Source: JAYEHK01 sp034659475
GTDB taxonomy: Bacteria; Bacillota; Syntrophomonadia; Syntrophomonadales; Syntrophomonadaceae
Direction: 5' to 3'
Assembly: GCA_034659475.1 (NCBI GenBank)
Contig: JAYEHK010000120.1
Coordinates: forward strand, 1-39,416
Length of the DNA stretch: 39,416 bases
Made by a program: the position numbers and the translations under genes. The notes under the pieces are model-generated. The model saw nothing but the letters and a program-made list of their open reading frames with translations, made no database searches and was not told the origin of the DNA. Shown here in pieces: positions 6,789-15,256 of the stretch (position 1 is the first letter of the stretch; each line of letters begins with the position of its first letter).

Positions 6789-8663
6789 ATGATTTACGAA
6801 GCTGGAAAATATGATGTTGTGGTAGTCGGTGCTGGACATGCCGGGTGTGAAGCGGCGCTTGCTTCGGCTAGAATCGGGTGTCAAACGTTATTGGTCACGC
6901 TTAATATTGAAGGCATTGCTTTAATGCCTTGTAACCCGTCAATTGGCGGACCGGCTAAAGCCCAGCTGGTTCGAGAGATAGATGCACTGGGTGGAGAGAT
7001 GGGCGTAAATGTTGATGAGACAGCCATTCAGATGCGTGTTATAAATACGGGTAAAGGACCGGCTGTACAGGCTCTGAGGGCGCAGGCGGATAAACATAAA
7101 TATCAGGAAGCAATGACAAGAACATTGTTTAATTCGGAAAATCTTGATCTTTTGATGGCAGAGGTGACAGACATTGAGAGTGAGGATGGAAAAGTAACGG
7201 CGATTGTCACAAGAACTGGAGCAAAATATGAATGTAAGGCGATTGTTGTAACATCAGGAACGTATTTAAAAGGAAAGATTATTATTGGAGATCTGGTTTA
7301 TGAAGGAGGACCGGGAAATCAATTCCCGGCGATTGGTTTATCCGAAAGTCTTGAAAAGATGGGAATACAATTGGAACGATTTAAAACAGGCACGCCACCA
7401 AGAATTGATCGTAAGAGTGTTGATTTTAGTAAAATGATTGAACAACCTGGAGATGAACAACCGTTACGTTTTTCTTTTATAAGTCCTGAAGAAAAGAAGG
7501 ATCAAATATCTTGTTGGTTAACGCACTCCAATATTGAGACACATGGTATTGTTATGGATAATATTGAGAGGGCACCCTTGTTTAGTGGCATTATTAAAGG
7601 GAAAGGGCCACGCTATTGCCCTTCTTTTGAAGATAAAGTGGTAAGATTTTCTCATAAAGAGGCACATCAACTTTTCGTGGAACCAGAAGGTATTGATAAT
7701 GATGAAATGTATGTTCAAGGGCTTAATACAAGCATGCCTGAAGATGTTCAGATTAGTGTTCTGCGAAGTATTCCTGGGTTAGAAAATGTTCGAATCATTC
7801 GAACTGGATATGCGATTGAATATGATCATGTGATTTCTTCTCAGCTTAAACTAACACTGGAAAGTAAAAAGATTGAGGGTCTTTTTACGGCCGGGCAATT
7901 GAATGGAACCTCAGGATATGAAGAGGCTGCAGCTCAAGGACTTGTTGCGGGTATTAATGCAGCATTGAAAGTTAAAGAGAGAGAGCCTTTTGTTCTAAAA
8001 AGGAGCGAGGCTTATATTGGCGTTTTGATTGATGACCTGGTTACAAAAGATATTGATGAACCATATCGACTCTTAACGTCTCGTTCAGAGTATCGATTGT
8101 TGCTTCGTCAAGATAATGCAGATCTAAGACTCTGTGAAAAAGGAAGAGCGATTGGACTGGTTAAAGATGATCGCTGGGAGATTTTCCAGGAGAAGAGAAG
8201 AAAGGTAGAAGAAGGCGTGGCTTTCTTAAAGGAAACAACGGTCAGCCCCTCTAATGAAAAAGTGAGCGGAATGTTTGAAGAAAAGAATACGCCTGGATTA
8301 CGTGATCGCATTTCTTTGTGGGCGTTGTTAAGAAGACCAGAAATTAAGCTTGATGATCTTGTAAAACTGGGATTTGTGGAGCCTGAACATCCTGATATTA
8401 TGGAACAGCTTGAGATTCAGGCTAAATATGAAGGATATATTAATAAACAACAGGAACAGGTTAAAAGATTTGAGAAAATGGAGGAGAAACAGATTCCGCC
8501 AGATATTGATTATAAAGATGTTTATGGACTTTCTAATGAGGCGCTTCAGAAATTGACCGCGGTTCGGCCTGTTTCAATAGGTCAAGCTTCTAGAGTAGCA
8601 GGGGTTAGCCCGGCGGATATTAATGTGTTATTGATCTATATGGAAAAGAAAAGAAGGAAATAG
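6789..8663 (+). CDS. mnmG: tRNA uridine-5-carboxymethylaminomethyl synthesis enzyme MnmG (GidA)
   Basis: FAD-dependent partner of MnmE in U34 modification. The Rossmann fold at the N-terminus reads VVVVGAGHAGCEAALAS. Family hallmarks include MPCNPSIGGPAKAQLVREIDALGG, GNQFPAIGLSESLE, FKTGTPPRI and GLFTAGQLNGTSGYEEAAAQG. The C-terminal helical domain carries YRLLTSRSEYRLLLRQDNAD. I choose ATG 6789, preceded by GGAGG, over an in-frame upstream TTG at 6747 that overlaps mnmE. The resulting 624 residues match the family length. Confidence 0.97.
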   Translation: MIYEAGKYDVVVVGAGHAGCEAALASARIGCQTLLVTLNIEGIALMPCNPSIGGPAKAQLVREIDALGGEMGVNVDETAIQMRVINTGKGPAVQALRAQADKHKYQEAMTRTLFNSENLDLLMAEVTDIESEDGKVTAIVTRTGAKYECKAIVVTSGTYLKGKIIIGDLVYEGGPGNQFPAIGLSESLEKMGIQLERFKTGTPPRIDRKSVDFSKMIEQPGDEQPLRFSFISPEEKKDQISCWLTHSNIETHGIVMDNIERAPLFSGIIKGKGPRYCPSFEDKVVRFSHKEAHQLFVEPEGIDNDEMYVQGLNTSMPEDVQISVLRSIPGLENVRIIRTGYAIEYDHVISSQLKLTLESKKIEGLFTAGQLNGTSGYEEAAAQGLVAGINAALKVKEREPFVLKRSEAYIGVLIDDLVTKDIDEPYRLLTSRSEYRLLLRQDNADLRLCEKGRAIGLVKDDRWEIFQEKRRKVEEGVAFLKETTVSPSNEKVSGMFEEKNTPGLRDRISLWALLRRPEIKLDDLVKLGFVEPEHPDIMEQLEIQAKYEGYINKQQEQVKRFEKMEEKQIPPDIDYKDVYGLSNEALQKLTAVRPVSIGQASRVAGVSPADINVLLIYMEKKRRK

Positions 8664-8672
8664 TAAAATTAT

Positions 8673-9320
8673 ATGGAAATAAATGTTAAAGATTTTCAAG
8701 CATATCTCCTTCAGGAAAATCAAAAGCAAAATCTGATTAGTCGTAAATCTGGAGAAGATGAAATGCCAAAGCATATTCAGGATAGTCTGGCAGTGATTGA
8801 TTTTTTCTCTTTTGAAGATAAACAAGTTGTTGATATTGGGAGTGGGGCTGGTTTTCCTGGCATGATCCTGGCGATATCGTGTACAGATACGTCATTTACA
8901 CTCATAGAGTCTGATTTAAAGAAGAGTCAATTTCTCCGGGAAGCAATTATAAAACTTTCCCTGAAAGAGGTTGATGTGATTCGTCAGCGAGTTGAAGAAT
9001 TAGGACAGGATCCTGATTATCGTGAACGATTTGATGTATGTACCAGTCGTGCTGTAGCGAGCATGAATGTTATGCTGGAATACGGGTTACCCCTGGTTAA
9101 AGTTGGTGGATGTCTGCTTTTGTGGAAGGGATTACATTACCAGCAGGAAATAGATGAGGCGAAAAATGCGTTGGCTGTTCTTGGTGGTGAGGTAGAAGAA
9201 GTATTTTCGTATTCATTGATGGAGGAGAGGGATCGGGTTATCTTATTAGTGCGAAAAAAGCGACCTACACCAATGAAATATCCGCGGAGAACGGGTATAC
9301 CATCGAAAAGACCTTTATAG
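8673..9320 (+). CDS. rsmG: 16S rRNA (guanine-N7) methyltransferase RsmG
   Basis: SAM-dependent enzyme that methylates 16S rRNA G527. The Rossmann SAM motif is VVDIGSGAGFPGMILAI (about 51-67), preceded by the substrate-loop HIQDSLAVIDF and followed by LIESDLKKSQFLRE and FDVCTSRAVASM. At 215 residues it is somewhat short because the N-terminal helix region is reduced. The tail MKYPRRTGIPSKRPL is the usual RsmG ending. It starts 9 bp after mnmG and is followed by noc after 15 bp, so it is probably co-transcribed. Confidence 0.96.
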   Translation: MEINVKDFQAYLLQENQKQNLISRKSGEDEMPKHIQDSLAVIDFFSFEDKQVVDIGSGAGFPGMILAISCTDTSFTLIESDLKKSQFLREAIIKLSLKEVDVIRQRVEELGQDPDYRERFDVCTSRAVASMNVMLEYGLPLVKVGGCLLLWKGLHYQQEIDEAKNALAVLGGEVEEVFSYSLMEERDRVILLVRKKRPTPMKYPRRTGIPSKRPL

Positions 9321-9335
9321 AGGAGGGATATTTTT

Positions 9336-10187
9336 ATGAATAAATCCCTGGAGAAAATATTAGGTAAAGGGGTAATCGGTAAAATTATTGAAATCCCTTT
9401 GGATGATATTGTACGTAATCCTTATCAGCCTAGGGTTGAATTTGATCAAAAGGAGCTTAAAGAACTGGCGGATTCGATTGTGGCGTATGGGGTCATTCAG
9501 CCGATTATTGTTAGAAGGGCGACTGAAGGATTTCAATTAATTGCCGGGGAAAGAAGATTCCGTGCTTGTAAACTAATAGGGAACAAAAACATTCCTGCAA
9601 TTATTCAGGATATGGATGATGAACAGGCAGCTGGGGTTTCGTTGATAGAAAATTTGCAGCGTAAAGAATTGAATTATTTTGAAGAGGCTAGTGCATATCT
9701 GGTTTTGATTAACGAATTTGGAATGACCCAGGATGAATTGGCAAAAAAAGTTGGAAAAAGCCAGTCTACAATTGCTAATAAATTAAGATTGCTAAAACTG
9801 CCTGATGAAGTTAGATCAATGATGTTGGGTGAATTTATTACGGAAAGACATGCAAGGGCTCTGTTAAAACTGGAGTCTGTAGAGGTACAAAAACAGGTCC
9901 TTCAAAAGGTTTATGATGAGGGTCTCAATGTAAAGGATACGGAAGAATTAGTAGAAAGATTTAAGGAAAACAATCTTCCCGGTTCTGCACAAAAAAGAGG
10001 TAGAGGACAAAATGTTTCGATGATCATTAGAGATGCAAGAATCTTTTTAAATACGATTAAAGAAACTGTAAATAGAGCGAGGCAGACGGGTATAGATATG
10101 ACGATGACAGAAACTGAGGACGATGATACATATCAGGTAACTATATCGATTCCAAAGATTAGACAAGGAAGTCGTAAAAGTGGTTAG
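9336..10187 (+). CDS. noc: Nucleoid occlusion protein Noc (ParB-family CTPase)
   Basis: ParB paralogue that binds NBS palindromes near the origin and blocks division over the nucleoid. The 283 residues hold an N-terminal basic segment MNKSLEKILGKGVIGK (a possible membrane-targeting helix), the ParB nuclease-like CTPase domain with NPYQPR and GERRFRA (about 75-81), an HTH with SQSTIANKLRLLKLP (about 143-157), and a C-terminal dimerisation domain. The HTH SQSTIANKLRL resembles Noc more than Spo0J. Position after rsmG and before soj is that of Noc in B. subtilis. A perfect Noc-type site at 25395-25410 supports the assignment. A terminator follows. Confidence 0.9.
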   Translation: MNKSLEKILGKGVIGKIIEIPLDDIVRNPYQPRVEFDQKELKELADSIVAYGVIQPIIVRRATEGFQLIAGERRFRACKLIGNKNIPAIIQDMDDEQAAGVSLIENLQRKELNYFEEASAYLVLINEFGMTQDELAKKVGKSQSTIANKLRLLKLPDEVRSMMLGEFITERHARALLKLESVEVQKQVLQKVYDEGLNVKDTEELVERFKENNLPGSAQKRGRGQNVSMIIRDARIFLNTIKETVNRARQTGIDMTMTETEDDDTYQVTISIPKIRQGSRKSG

Positions 10188-10201
10188 TTTTAAAAATATT
10201 C

Positions 10202-10236
10202 AAAGCCGGAGAATTTATTCTCGGGCTTTTTTTTAT
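10202..10236 (+). terminator. Rho-independent terminator after noc
   Basis: Stem AAAGCCGGAGAA / TTCTCGGGCTTT with one internal G-G mismatch and a short loop, then an eight-T run. It ends the mnmE-mnmG-rsmG-noc operon. Confidence 0.85.
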
Positions 10237-10680
10237 ATATATAGAAAGAGCATTTTTATGCGTCAGGGGGGCTTACAACAAGCCTTTATTTTGACTTATA
10301 TGGTTGTCGAGAGCACAAAAGAGGGGTATGCGATAGAAAAGTGACAAAAACCCTATATGGGCAATTCTGGCTGTTATCCCAGCGCTGCTTGTGATACATA
10401 GTATTAATAGTGCTTTTCTATCTTTAGTATCTGCAGAATAGCAAGCAGGTTTGTTAATTAGTTAAGTGTAAATGTTTTTGCAATGTAAATAGAAACGATT
10501 GATTAGAGTGACAAGGGTGGTAACAGTATTTTATATAAAAAGGAAAAATTTATGTGTTGCTACAAAGAAAGGGAAGCATTTTTCAATAGAAAAGGAGTAT
10601 TGAGTCTGTATTAAACAGAGGAATATAAGTATAATTGAAAGAAGTAAGATATAGGATGTGTTTGGAAGGGTGGACGAAAA
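10237..10680. other. Gene-free spacer between noc and soj
   Basis: About 440 bp with no convincing gene. One hydrophobic frame of roughly 33 codons (near 10339-10440, including PIWAILAVIPALLVIHSIN) has no start with a ribosome binding site and could be a decayed membrane-protein fragment. The soj promoter should lie in the AT-rich 3' half, but I see no consensus hexamer pair. Confidence 0.4.
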
Positions 10681-11463
10681 ATGACAAAAATTGTGGCTGT
10701 TACGAACCAAAAAGGTGGTGTTGGAAAGACTACTACAGCCGTTAATTTAGCTGCCTTTGTTGCGATGGAAGGATACAAGGTGTTGCTGGTTGATTGTGAT
10801 CCACAGGGAAATGCTACGAGCGGCGTGGGAATAAACCGTAAAAAACTTCGAAAATGCTTATATGATTTATTGATAGATGATATTAATATTAAAGAAGTTC
10901 TCTGTAATACGTCTATTAAGAATATGGATATTGTTCCTGCTACGATTCAATTGGCAGGGGCGGAAATTGAGTTAAGCACAAAAAAGGAACGGGAACATAG
11001 ATTGGCTAATGTATTAGGATCTTTAGAAGGGAAGTATGATTACATCTTTTTGGATTGTCCACCTTCGTTGGGATTGATGACTGTAAATGCGTTGGTTGCT
11101 GCAGATTCAGTAATTATACCGTTACAGTGTGAATATTATGCGCTTGAGGGCCTGAGTCAATTAGTAGATACGATTCAATTGGTTAGAAAGAAATTAAATC
11201 GTAAGTTGAAAATTAAGGGAATCGTATTTACGATGTTTGATGGAAGGACAAACCTGGCTATTCAGGTGGTCGATGAGGTTAAGAAGCATTTTCGCAGAGA
11301 GGTTTATCGCACAGTGATTCCTCGTAATATTAGATTGAGTGAGGCACCATCACATGGAAAACCAATCGCGCTATATGATCCAAGATCAAAGGGCGCAGAA
11401 TTTTACAGAGACTTAGCATTGGAGGTGTTAGAACGTGATAAAGAAGGAGAGAGGGTTAGGTAG
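10681..11463 (+). CDS. soj: Chromosome partitioning ATPase Soj/ParA
   Basis: Deviant Walker ATPase that moves ParB-parS complexes and modulates DnaA. The 260 residues carry the ParA-type Walker A KGGVGKTTTAVNLAA (about 11-25, signature lysine K11), the switch region DCDPQGNATSGVG and Walker B YDYIFLDCPPSLG. The length is normal for chromosomal Soj without the extra N-terminal HTH of plasmid ParA. The ATG follows GGAAGGGTGG. The 3' end overlaps parB by 29 nt, the usual operon arrangement. Confidence 0.97.
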   Translation: MTKIVAVTNQKGGVGKTTTAVNLAAFVAMEGYKVLLVDCDPQGNATSGVGINRKKLRKCLYDLLIDDINIKEVLCNTSIKNMDIVPATIQLAGAEIELSTKKEREHRLANVLGSLEGKYDYIFLDCPPSLGLMTVNALVAADSVIIPLQCEYYALEGLSQLVDTIQLVRKKLNRKLKIKGIVFTMFDGRTNLAIQVVDEVKKHFRREVYRTVIPRNIRLSEAPSHGKPIALYDPRSKGAEFYRDLALEVLERDKEGERVR

Positions 11464-12283
11464 GGGACTGGATGCACTTTTTTCTAATAATATAGAAGAA
11501 GAAACATGTCAGATTGAGGAAGTGTCTGTTGAAGATATTATCGCCTGTTTTAATCAGCCGAGAAAAAAATTTGACGAAGAATCGCTGCAAGAGTTAGCTG
11601 ATTCTATACAGGAACATGGAATTCTTCAACCGATACTTGTGCGACCGATAGGAGATCGTTATGAAATAATTGCCGGAGAGAGACGCTGGAGGGCTGCACA
11701 AATTGCTGGATTAGAAATTGTACCTGCTTTAGTTAGGGAAATGGAAGATAAAGAAGTTGCCGAGGTTTCTTTGATTGAAAATCTTCAGAGAGAAGACCTT
11801 TCAGTGCTTGAAGAAGCTTTTGCTTATAAGAATATGGTTGAGAAACATGAGTATACCCAGGAATCGTTATCAGAAAGAATTGGAAAGAGCAGGGCACATA
11901 TCGCTAATACTATCAGGCTTTTATTATTACCTGATGAGATTCTTAAAATGATTGAAGACAAACAATTATCTGCTGGACATGCGCGTACGCTTTTGAGTTT
12001 GGAAAACACAGATGAACAAATAATGGTTGCGAGAGAAATTGTAAATGGAAAGATGTCGGTTAGAAAAACGGAGGAAAAAGTAAAGAGAGTTAAAGAAGAT
12101 AAAGGAAAGAGTATTAATAGAAGTGTTGAAATCAGAGATATAGAGGATCAATTACAAAGATTTCTGGGGTCTCGTGCTGAAATTATGGCAAAACGCAAAG
12201 GAGGAAAAATAAGCATTCCTTATTTTGATGAAGAGGATCTGGAAAGAATTCTTGAATTAATTGGTTGCTTGAAGATGTCTTAG
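11435..12283 (+). CDS. parB: Chromosome partitioning protein ParB/Spo0J
   Basis: CTP-dependent DNA clamp that loads at parS, spreads and recruits SMC. It begins with the classic GRGLDALFSNN motif that stimulates Soj ATPase. The CTPase domain has NQPRKKFDEESLQELADSI and GERRWRAAQIAG (about 80-91). The HTH includes SRAHIANTIRLLLLP. The dimerisation domain is at the C-terminus. Start is GTG 11435 with GGAGGTG at good spacing inside soj. The stop codon lies inside a 30-bp palindrome containing parS, so the gene carries its own loading site. Confidence 0.97.
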   Translation: MIKKERGLGRGLDALFSNNIEEETCQIEEVSVEDIIACFNQPRKKFDEESLQELADSIQEHGILQPILVRPIGDRYEIIAGERRWRAAQIAGLEIVPALVREMEDKEVAEVSLIENLQREDLSVLEEAFAYKNMVEKHEYTQESLSERIGKSRAHIANTIRLLLLPDEILKMIEDKQLSAGHARTLLSLENTDEQIMVAREIVNGKMSVRKTEEKVKRVKEDKGKSINRSVEIRDIEDQLQRFLGSRAEIMAKRKGGKISIPYFDEEDLERILELIGCLKMS

Positions 12284-12287
12284 CAAA

Positions 12288-12303
12288 TGTTTCACGTGAA
12301 ACA
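12288..12303. promoter_or_regulatory. parS site (ParB loading site)
   Basis: TGTTTCACGTGAAACA is the exact 16-bp parS consensus of Firmicutes. It sits within a perfect 30-bp palindrome at 12281-12310, and the parB TAG occupies the first three bases of that palindrome. I found no second exact parS in the window. Confidence 0.97.
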
Positions 12304-12365
12304 TTTGCTAAGGATAAAATAGACACCGACTAGTAGTAATTAATTGGACAAGCAATATATAATAG

Positions 12366-12393
12366 AAAAAAGGAGGGAAAACCTTCTTTTTTT
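12366..12393 (+). terminator. Terminator after parB
   Basis: A-rich 12-bp stem (AAAAAAGGAGGG paired with CCTTCTTTTTTT, including G-U pairs) closed by an AAAA loop. The T tract forms part of the stem, so it could work in both directions. The following 200 bp up to the M23 peptidase gene show no other feature. Confidence 0.6.
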
Positions 12394-12594
12394 TGTGGCA
12401 TAAAAAAAGAAAGTAAGACCGTTTTACAAGCAGAAGGTAAGTTGGTATCATATAAAGGTGGGCTAAAATTAAAAGGGATTAGAAATTTCTCCTAAGAGAA
12501 AAATACAGGGTAGTGTATTGATGAGCAGAAATGAAATTTAAGCAAGAAAAACACTGATTTCGCTGCAATAAAAATGTAAAATCGTGAGGGAAAA

Positions 12595-13503
12595 ATGAAA
12601 ACAAAAAACAGAAGAAATAAAAACAAGTCCCCCATGACAATATTAGTCATTTCGGAAACATCCTCAAAGCCAAAAGATTTTAAATTAACGCGAAAAACGA
12701 TAAGCACGGTACTGATTTCAATGTGTGTCTTTTTAATGTGTGTAGGTGTTATTACTTTAGAATACCTAAACGGTCGCAGTGAGGTTAGCAGAGTAGAACA
12801 GATAGTAAAAGAAAATCATGACAAAAAAGACACCATTGAAAAGCTTAATGCGGAAATTAATCAGATAATGATACAACAGGACGGAATTGTGGCCAAACAG
12901 CAAGAATTAAAAAAACTCATGGGTTTAGAAGTGGATACAAACAGCCCGTCTCAGCCATCAAGAGGAGGACAAGGTGGGGATGATCGTATCATTACACAAA
13001 GCAACGAAGATACAGAGGCAACGATTACCCGAATTAAAAAAAAACTAGACCAAGAAGAAAAGGAAATCGATGATTTGATTGCTTCCGTAAGGGAAGATCA
13101 AAAATACTTTTTGGCACTTCCTAATCAATGGCCCAATGATGGAAATGTTAGTTCCGAATATGGCATGAGAAATTCACCATTTAACAGACGAACTACAAGC
13201 TTTCATGATGGAATTGATATAGCAAATCAAAATGGAACCGATATCCTAGCTGCTGGTGATGGTGTCGTGACGTTCTCTGGATGGATACCTGTTTATGGCA
13301 AGACGGTTCTAATTGATCACGGATATGGATTGGTTAGTAAATACGGGCATAATTCAAGCCTGTTAGTCAGCGAAGGAGACACCGTAGAGAAGGGCGAAGT
13401 TATCGCCAAAATGGGCAGTACGGGTTTGAGTACAGGACCTCATTTGCATTTTACGATCATGAAAAATGGACAAACACAGGATCCGCGAATCTATTTGCCC
13501 TAG
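12595..13503 (+). CDS. LytM-type M23 family metallopeptidase, membrane-anchored
   Basis: Probable peptidoglycan endopeptidase or SpoIIQ-like factor. The basic N-terminus (1-35) is followed by one transmembrane helix (about 36-55), a coiled-coil stalk (65-110 and 140-165) and an M23 domain (about 180-302). Zinc-site residues are visible in FHDGIDIA (H204, D208) and GPHLHF (H283, H285), so the domain looks catalytically complete. The topology places it outside the membrane. It lies between parB and a bactofilin 27 bp downstream; M23 peptidase-bactofilin pairing is known from other bacteria and points to cell-shape or spore-envelope remodelling. The exact substrate is not deducible. Confidence 0.9.
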   Translation: MKTKNRRNKNKSPMTILVISETSSKPKDFKLTRKTISTVLISMCVFLMCVGVITLEYLNGRSEVSRVEQIVKENHDKKDTIEKLNAEINQIMIQQDGIVAKQQELKKLMGLEVDTNSPSQPSRGGQGGDDRIITQSNEDTEATITRIKKKLDQEEKEIDDLIASVREDQKYFLALPNQWPNDGNVSSEYGMRNSPFNRRTTSFHDGIDIANQNGTDILAAGDGVVTFSGWIPVYGKTVLIDHGYGLVSKYGHNSSLLVSEGDTVEKGEVIAKMGSTGLSTGPHLHFTIMKNGQTQDPRIYLP

Positions 13504-13530
13504 TTTATTGAAGCAATAAGGAGTGAAAGC

Positions 13531-13917
13531 ATGAGAAAGAAAGAAGACAACCAAAACATTAAAAGCTTTATTGCAGAAGGAGTGGAGATACAAGGAAAAA
13601 TGCACTCCAATGGTTCACTACGAATTGATGGGACGGTCGATGGAGAGATTGATGTAAAAGGAGAACTGTTTGTTGGAAATACTGGTAAGATAAAGGGCGA
13701 AGTCAAAGTCGATAATGTCACTATGGCCGGCAAATTAGAAGGCAATCTTGCAGCCACGGGGAAAATTGAAATTACCAGCACCGGGCAGGTATTTGGCGAT
13801 ATTCGCTGTAGTGTTATTACCATTGATGAGGGTGGTATTCTAGAGGGAACCAGCAGTATGGCAAAAGCCAAACAAGAAACGCTCACCCTGGCTACGGATA
13901 AAAAAGCACGAAAATAG
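13531..13917 (+). CDS. Bactofilin family cytoskeletal protein
   Basis: Small polymer-forming protein of the bactofilin (DUF583) family. A disordered N-terminus precedes a right-handed beta-helix built from repeats such as GSLRIDGTVDGEIDVKG, ELFVGNTGKIKGEVKV and GKIEITSTGQVFGDIR (about 25-115). The C-terminal tail is Lys-rich. At 128 residues it is typical. It follows the M23 peptidase by 27 bp with an AAGGAG ribosome binding site, so the two are probably one operon in which the bactofilin scaffold positions the peptidase. A strong terminator follows. Confidence 0.92.
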   Translation: MRKKEDNQNIKSFIAEGVEIQGKMHSNGSLRIDGTVDGEIDVKGELFVGNTGKIKGEVKVDNVTMAGKLEGNLAATGKIEITSTGQVFGDIRCSVITIDEGGILEGTSSMAKAKQETLTLATDKKARK

Positions 13918-13944
13918 CAAAAAAAGATGACAAATAAATAAATC

Positions 13945-13974
13945 AAAAGGCCGGCGAAAAACGCCGGCCTTTTT
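13945..13974 (+). terminator. Rho-independent terminator after bactofilin gene
   Basis: Perfect 12-bp stem AAAAGGCCGGCG / CGCCGGCCTTTT with a small A-rich loop, ending in Ts. With A on the other side, it may act in both directions. Confidence 0.92.
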
Positions 13975-13998
13975 AAATGCAAAATAAATTGCGTCACA

Positions 13999-14515
13999 GT
14001 AGACAGATTATGCGTCATAAAGTTGGTTAGTTGGTTAGTTGGTTAGTTGGACAGTTGGACAGTTGGAAAACTGAATAGGGTGTAGAATGGGACAAGCGGT
14101 GTCTGACCCCAACAATATTGGAACTCTGCGTATCTAGATAATTGGGTGGTAACGCTGCATGAAGGGAGCTAGGCTCCTAACTTATTCGCAATACGTAATG
14201 GAAACTAATTTATTTTCTGAATAAGTTAAGAGCCTAGCACCTTTTTTGCTTTTGGAGTCTGTTTCCGTTCTCACGTGGTCCGTTCTGCGGCAGGGATTAA
14301 CCTAGCTTTGGTTAGGGGTAAGGGGGTAAGAGTTAGGGGTTTAGACGCTTCGCGTCAAACATTTTCCTCACCCCTCACCCCTCACCCCTAACTCCTTATT
14401 GAAATAGTCTGCCGTGTAAGAGGAGGAAATTATATTGACATCCCTTTTGAACCGTTCCAACTAACCAACTAACCAACTGTCCAACTAACCAACTTTACGT
14501 CGCATTATCTGTCTT
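13999..14515. repeat. Nested inverted-repeat region with 8-bp tandem repeats
   Basis: A gene-free 500-bp stretch between two convergent genes. Outer arms at 14001-14066 and 14457-14514 are inverted copies, each made of 8-bp tandem units AGTTGGTT and AGTTGGAC next to a shared AGACAGAT-type end. Inside are two more hairpins: arms 14168-14187 and 14219-14238 (19 of 20 paired) followed by TTTTTT, and 14310-14398, a G-rich/C-rich inverted repeat with a GACGCTTCGCGTC core. No transposase frame is present. Confidence 0.85.
14168..14247. repeat. Long hairpin with T tract inside the repeat region
   Basis: Arms of 20 bp with one mismatch (GCTAGGCTCCTAACTTATTC and its inverse) enclose a 31-nt loop. ACCTTTTTT follows the right arm, so it resembles a terminator on the plus strand, although bactofilin already has its own. 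Confidence 0.7.
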
Positions 14516-14531
14516 ATACGTATTAACACCA

Positions 14532-15143
14532 TCAAGCCTGGTCTGGCTGCAGTAGGGAATTGTTCTTTTCTCTATCAAATTTCAACTGGGCCAAATACAC
14601 TGCCCGGGCGATGATTTCGGCCATGCGGTAGACAACGTAGAGGCGGGTGTTTTGTAAAACCATTTGATCCATAAAACCGCCAATGTTTACTACCCCTGAA
14701 ATATGAAAATCACCCACTTCAGGCAGGTTCTTTTTCAGAGCAGTTCCAGGTTTTAAGCCACCTTTTTTTACATTAATAAAGCCTATCCTGTCAGTGTTTC
14801 CAAGAGATGCATCAATCGCTATTACCAGGGGGGCATGATAACGCTGATACACTTCATGCAGAACATCCAATAGATTTGCAGCATGCGTTGGTTTTGCAAG
14901 GGTGCCAAAAACGGGCAATGAGGTATTGTAAAGCTCCAGGCGGGTACCCACCAAAGGCCCTAAACAGTCGCCGGTAGCGCGATCTGTTCCGATGCAAATA
15001 AATACCACGTCTTTTAAATAGGAAGGGTTATATTCCAATAGATTATGGTAAACGAGTTCTTCCACATGGTGTGTACAGGCGGACATTTCATAGTGATAAG
15101 AAGTACGATCTTGTCCGAACTTAACATTCTTTAAAAATTCCAT
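14532..15143 (-). CDS. yyaC: YyaC-like spore protease-fold protein
   Basis: Member of the putative sporulation protein YyaC family, related to HybD/Gpr-type proteases. The 203-residue product contains VVFICIGTDRATGDCLGPLVG (about 47-67) and later AIDASLGNTDRIGFI, HISGVVNIGGFMDQMVLQNTRL, the family landmarks. A longer frame starts at 15185, but the ATG at 15143 has GGGAGG seven bases upstream and gives the expected length, so I use it. It is convergent with the bactofilin gene and divergent from the transporter at 15257. It implies a spore-forming host. Biochemical function is unknown. Confidence 0.88.
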   Translation of the reverse strand: MEFLKNVKFGQDRTSYHYEMSACTHHVEELVYHNLLEYNPSYLKDVVFICIGTDRATGDCLGPLVGTRLELYNTSLPVFGTLAKPTHAANLLDVLHEVYQRYHAPLVIAIDASLGNTDRIGFINVKKGGLKPGTALKKNLPEVGDFHISGVVNIGGFMDQMVLQNTRLYVVYRMAEIIARAVYLAQLKFDREKNNSLLQPDQA

Positions 15144-15256
15144 CCGCATTCCTCCCAAAGCAACTAATAATGTTATTTTTACCATTGGGAAAATTTTTAT
15201 GCGTTAACCGGAGAGGTCGTGAATAAATATTGAGATAGGGAACAAAAACAAATGAG

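Noticed and set aside
13500..14018. 172-codon minus-strand frame opposite the bactofilin gene
   Set aside because: It is the antisense of a well-supported bactofilin gene with repeat structure, which produces long open antisense frames.
14023..14066. CRISPR-like short repeats
   Set aside because: The units are 8 bp tandem repeats without unique spacers, and no cas gene is present. No CRISPR array was seen anywhere in the window.
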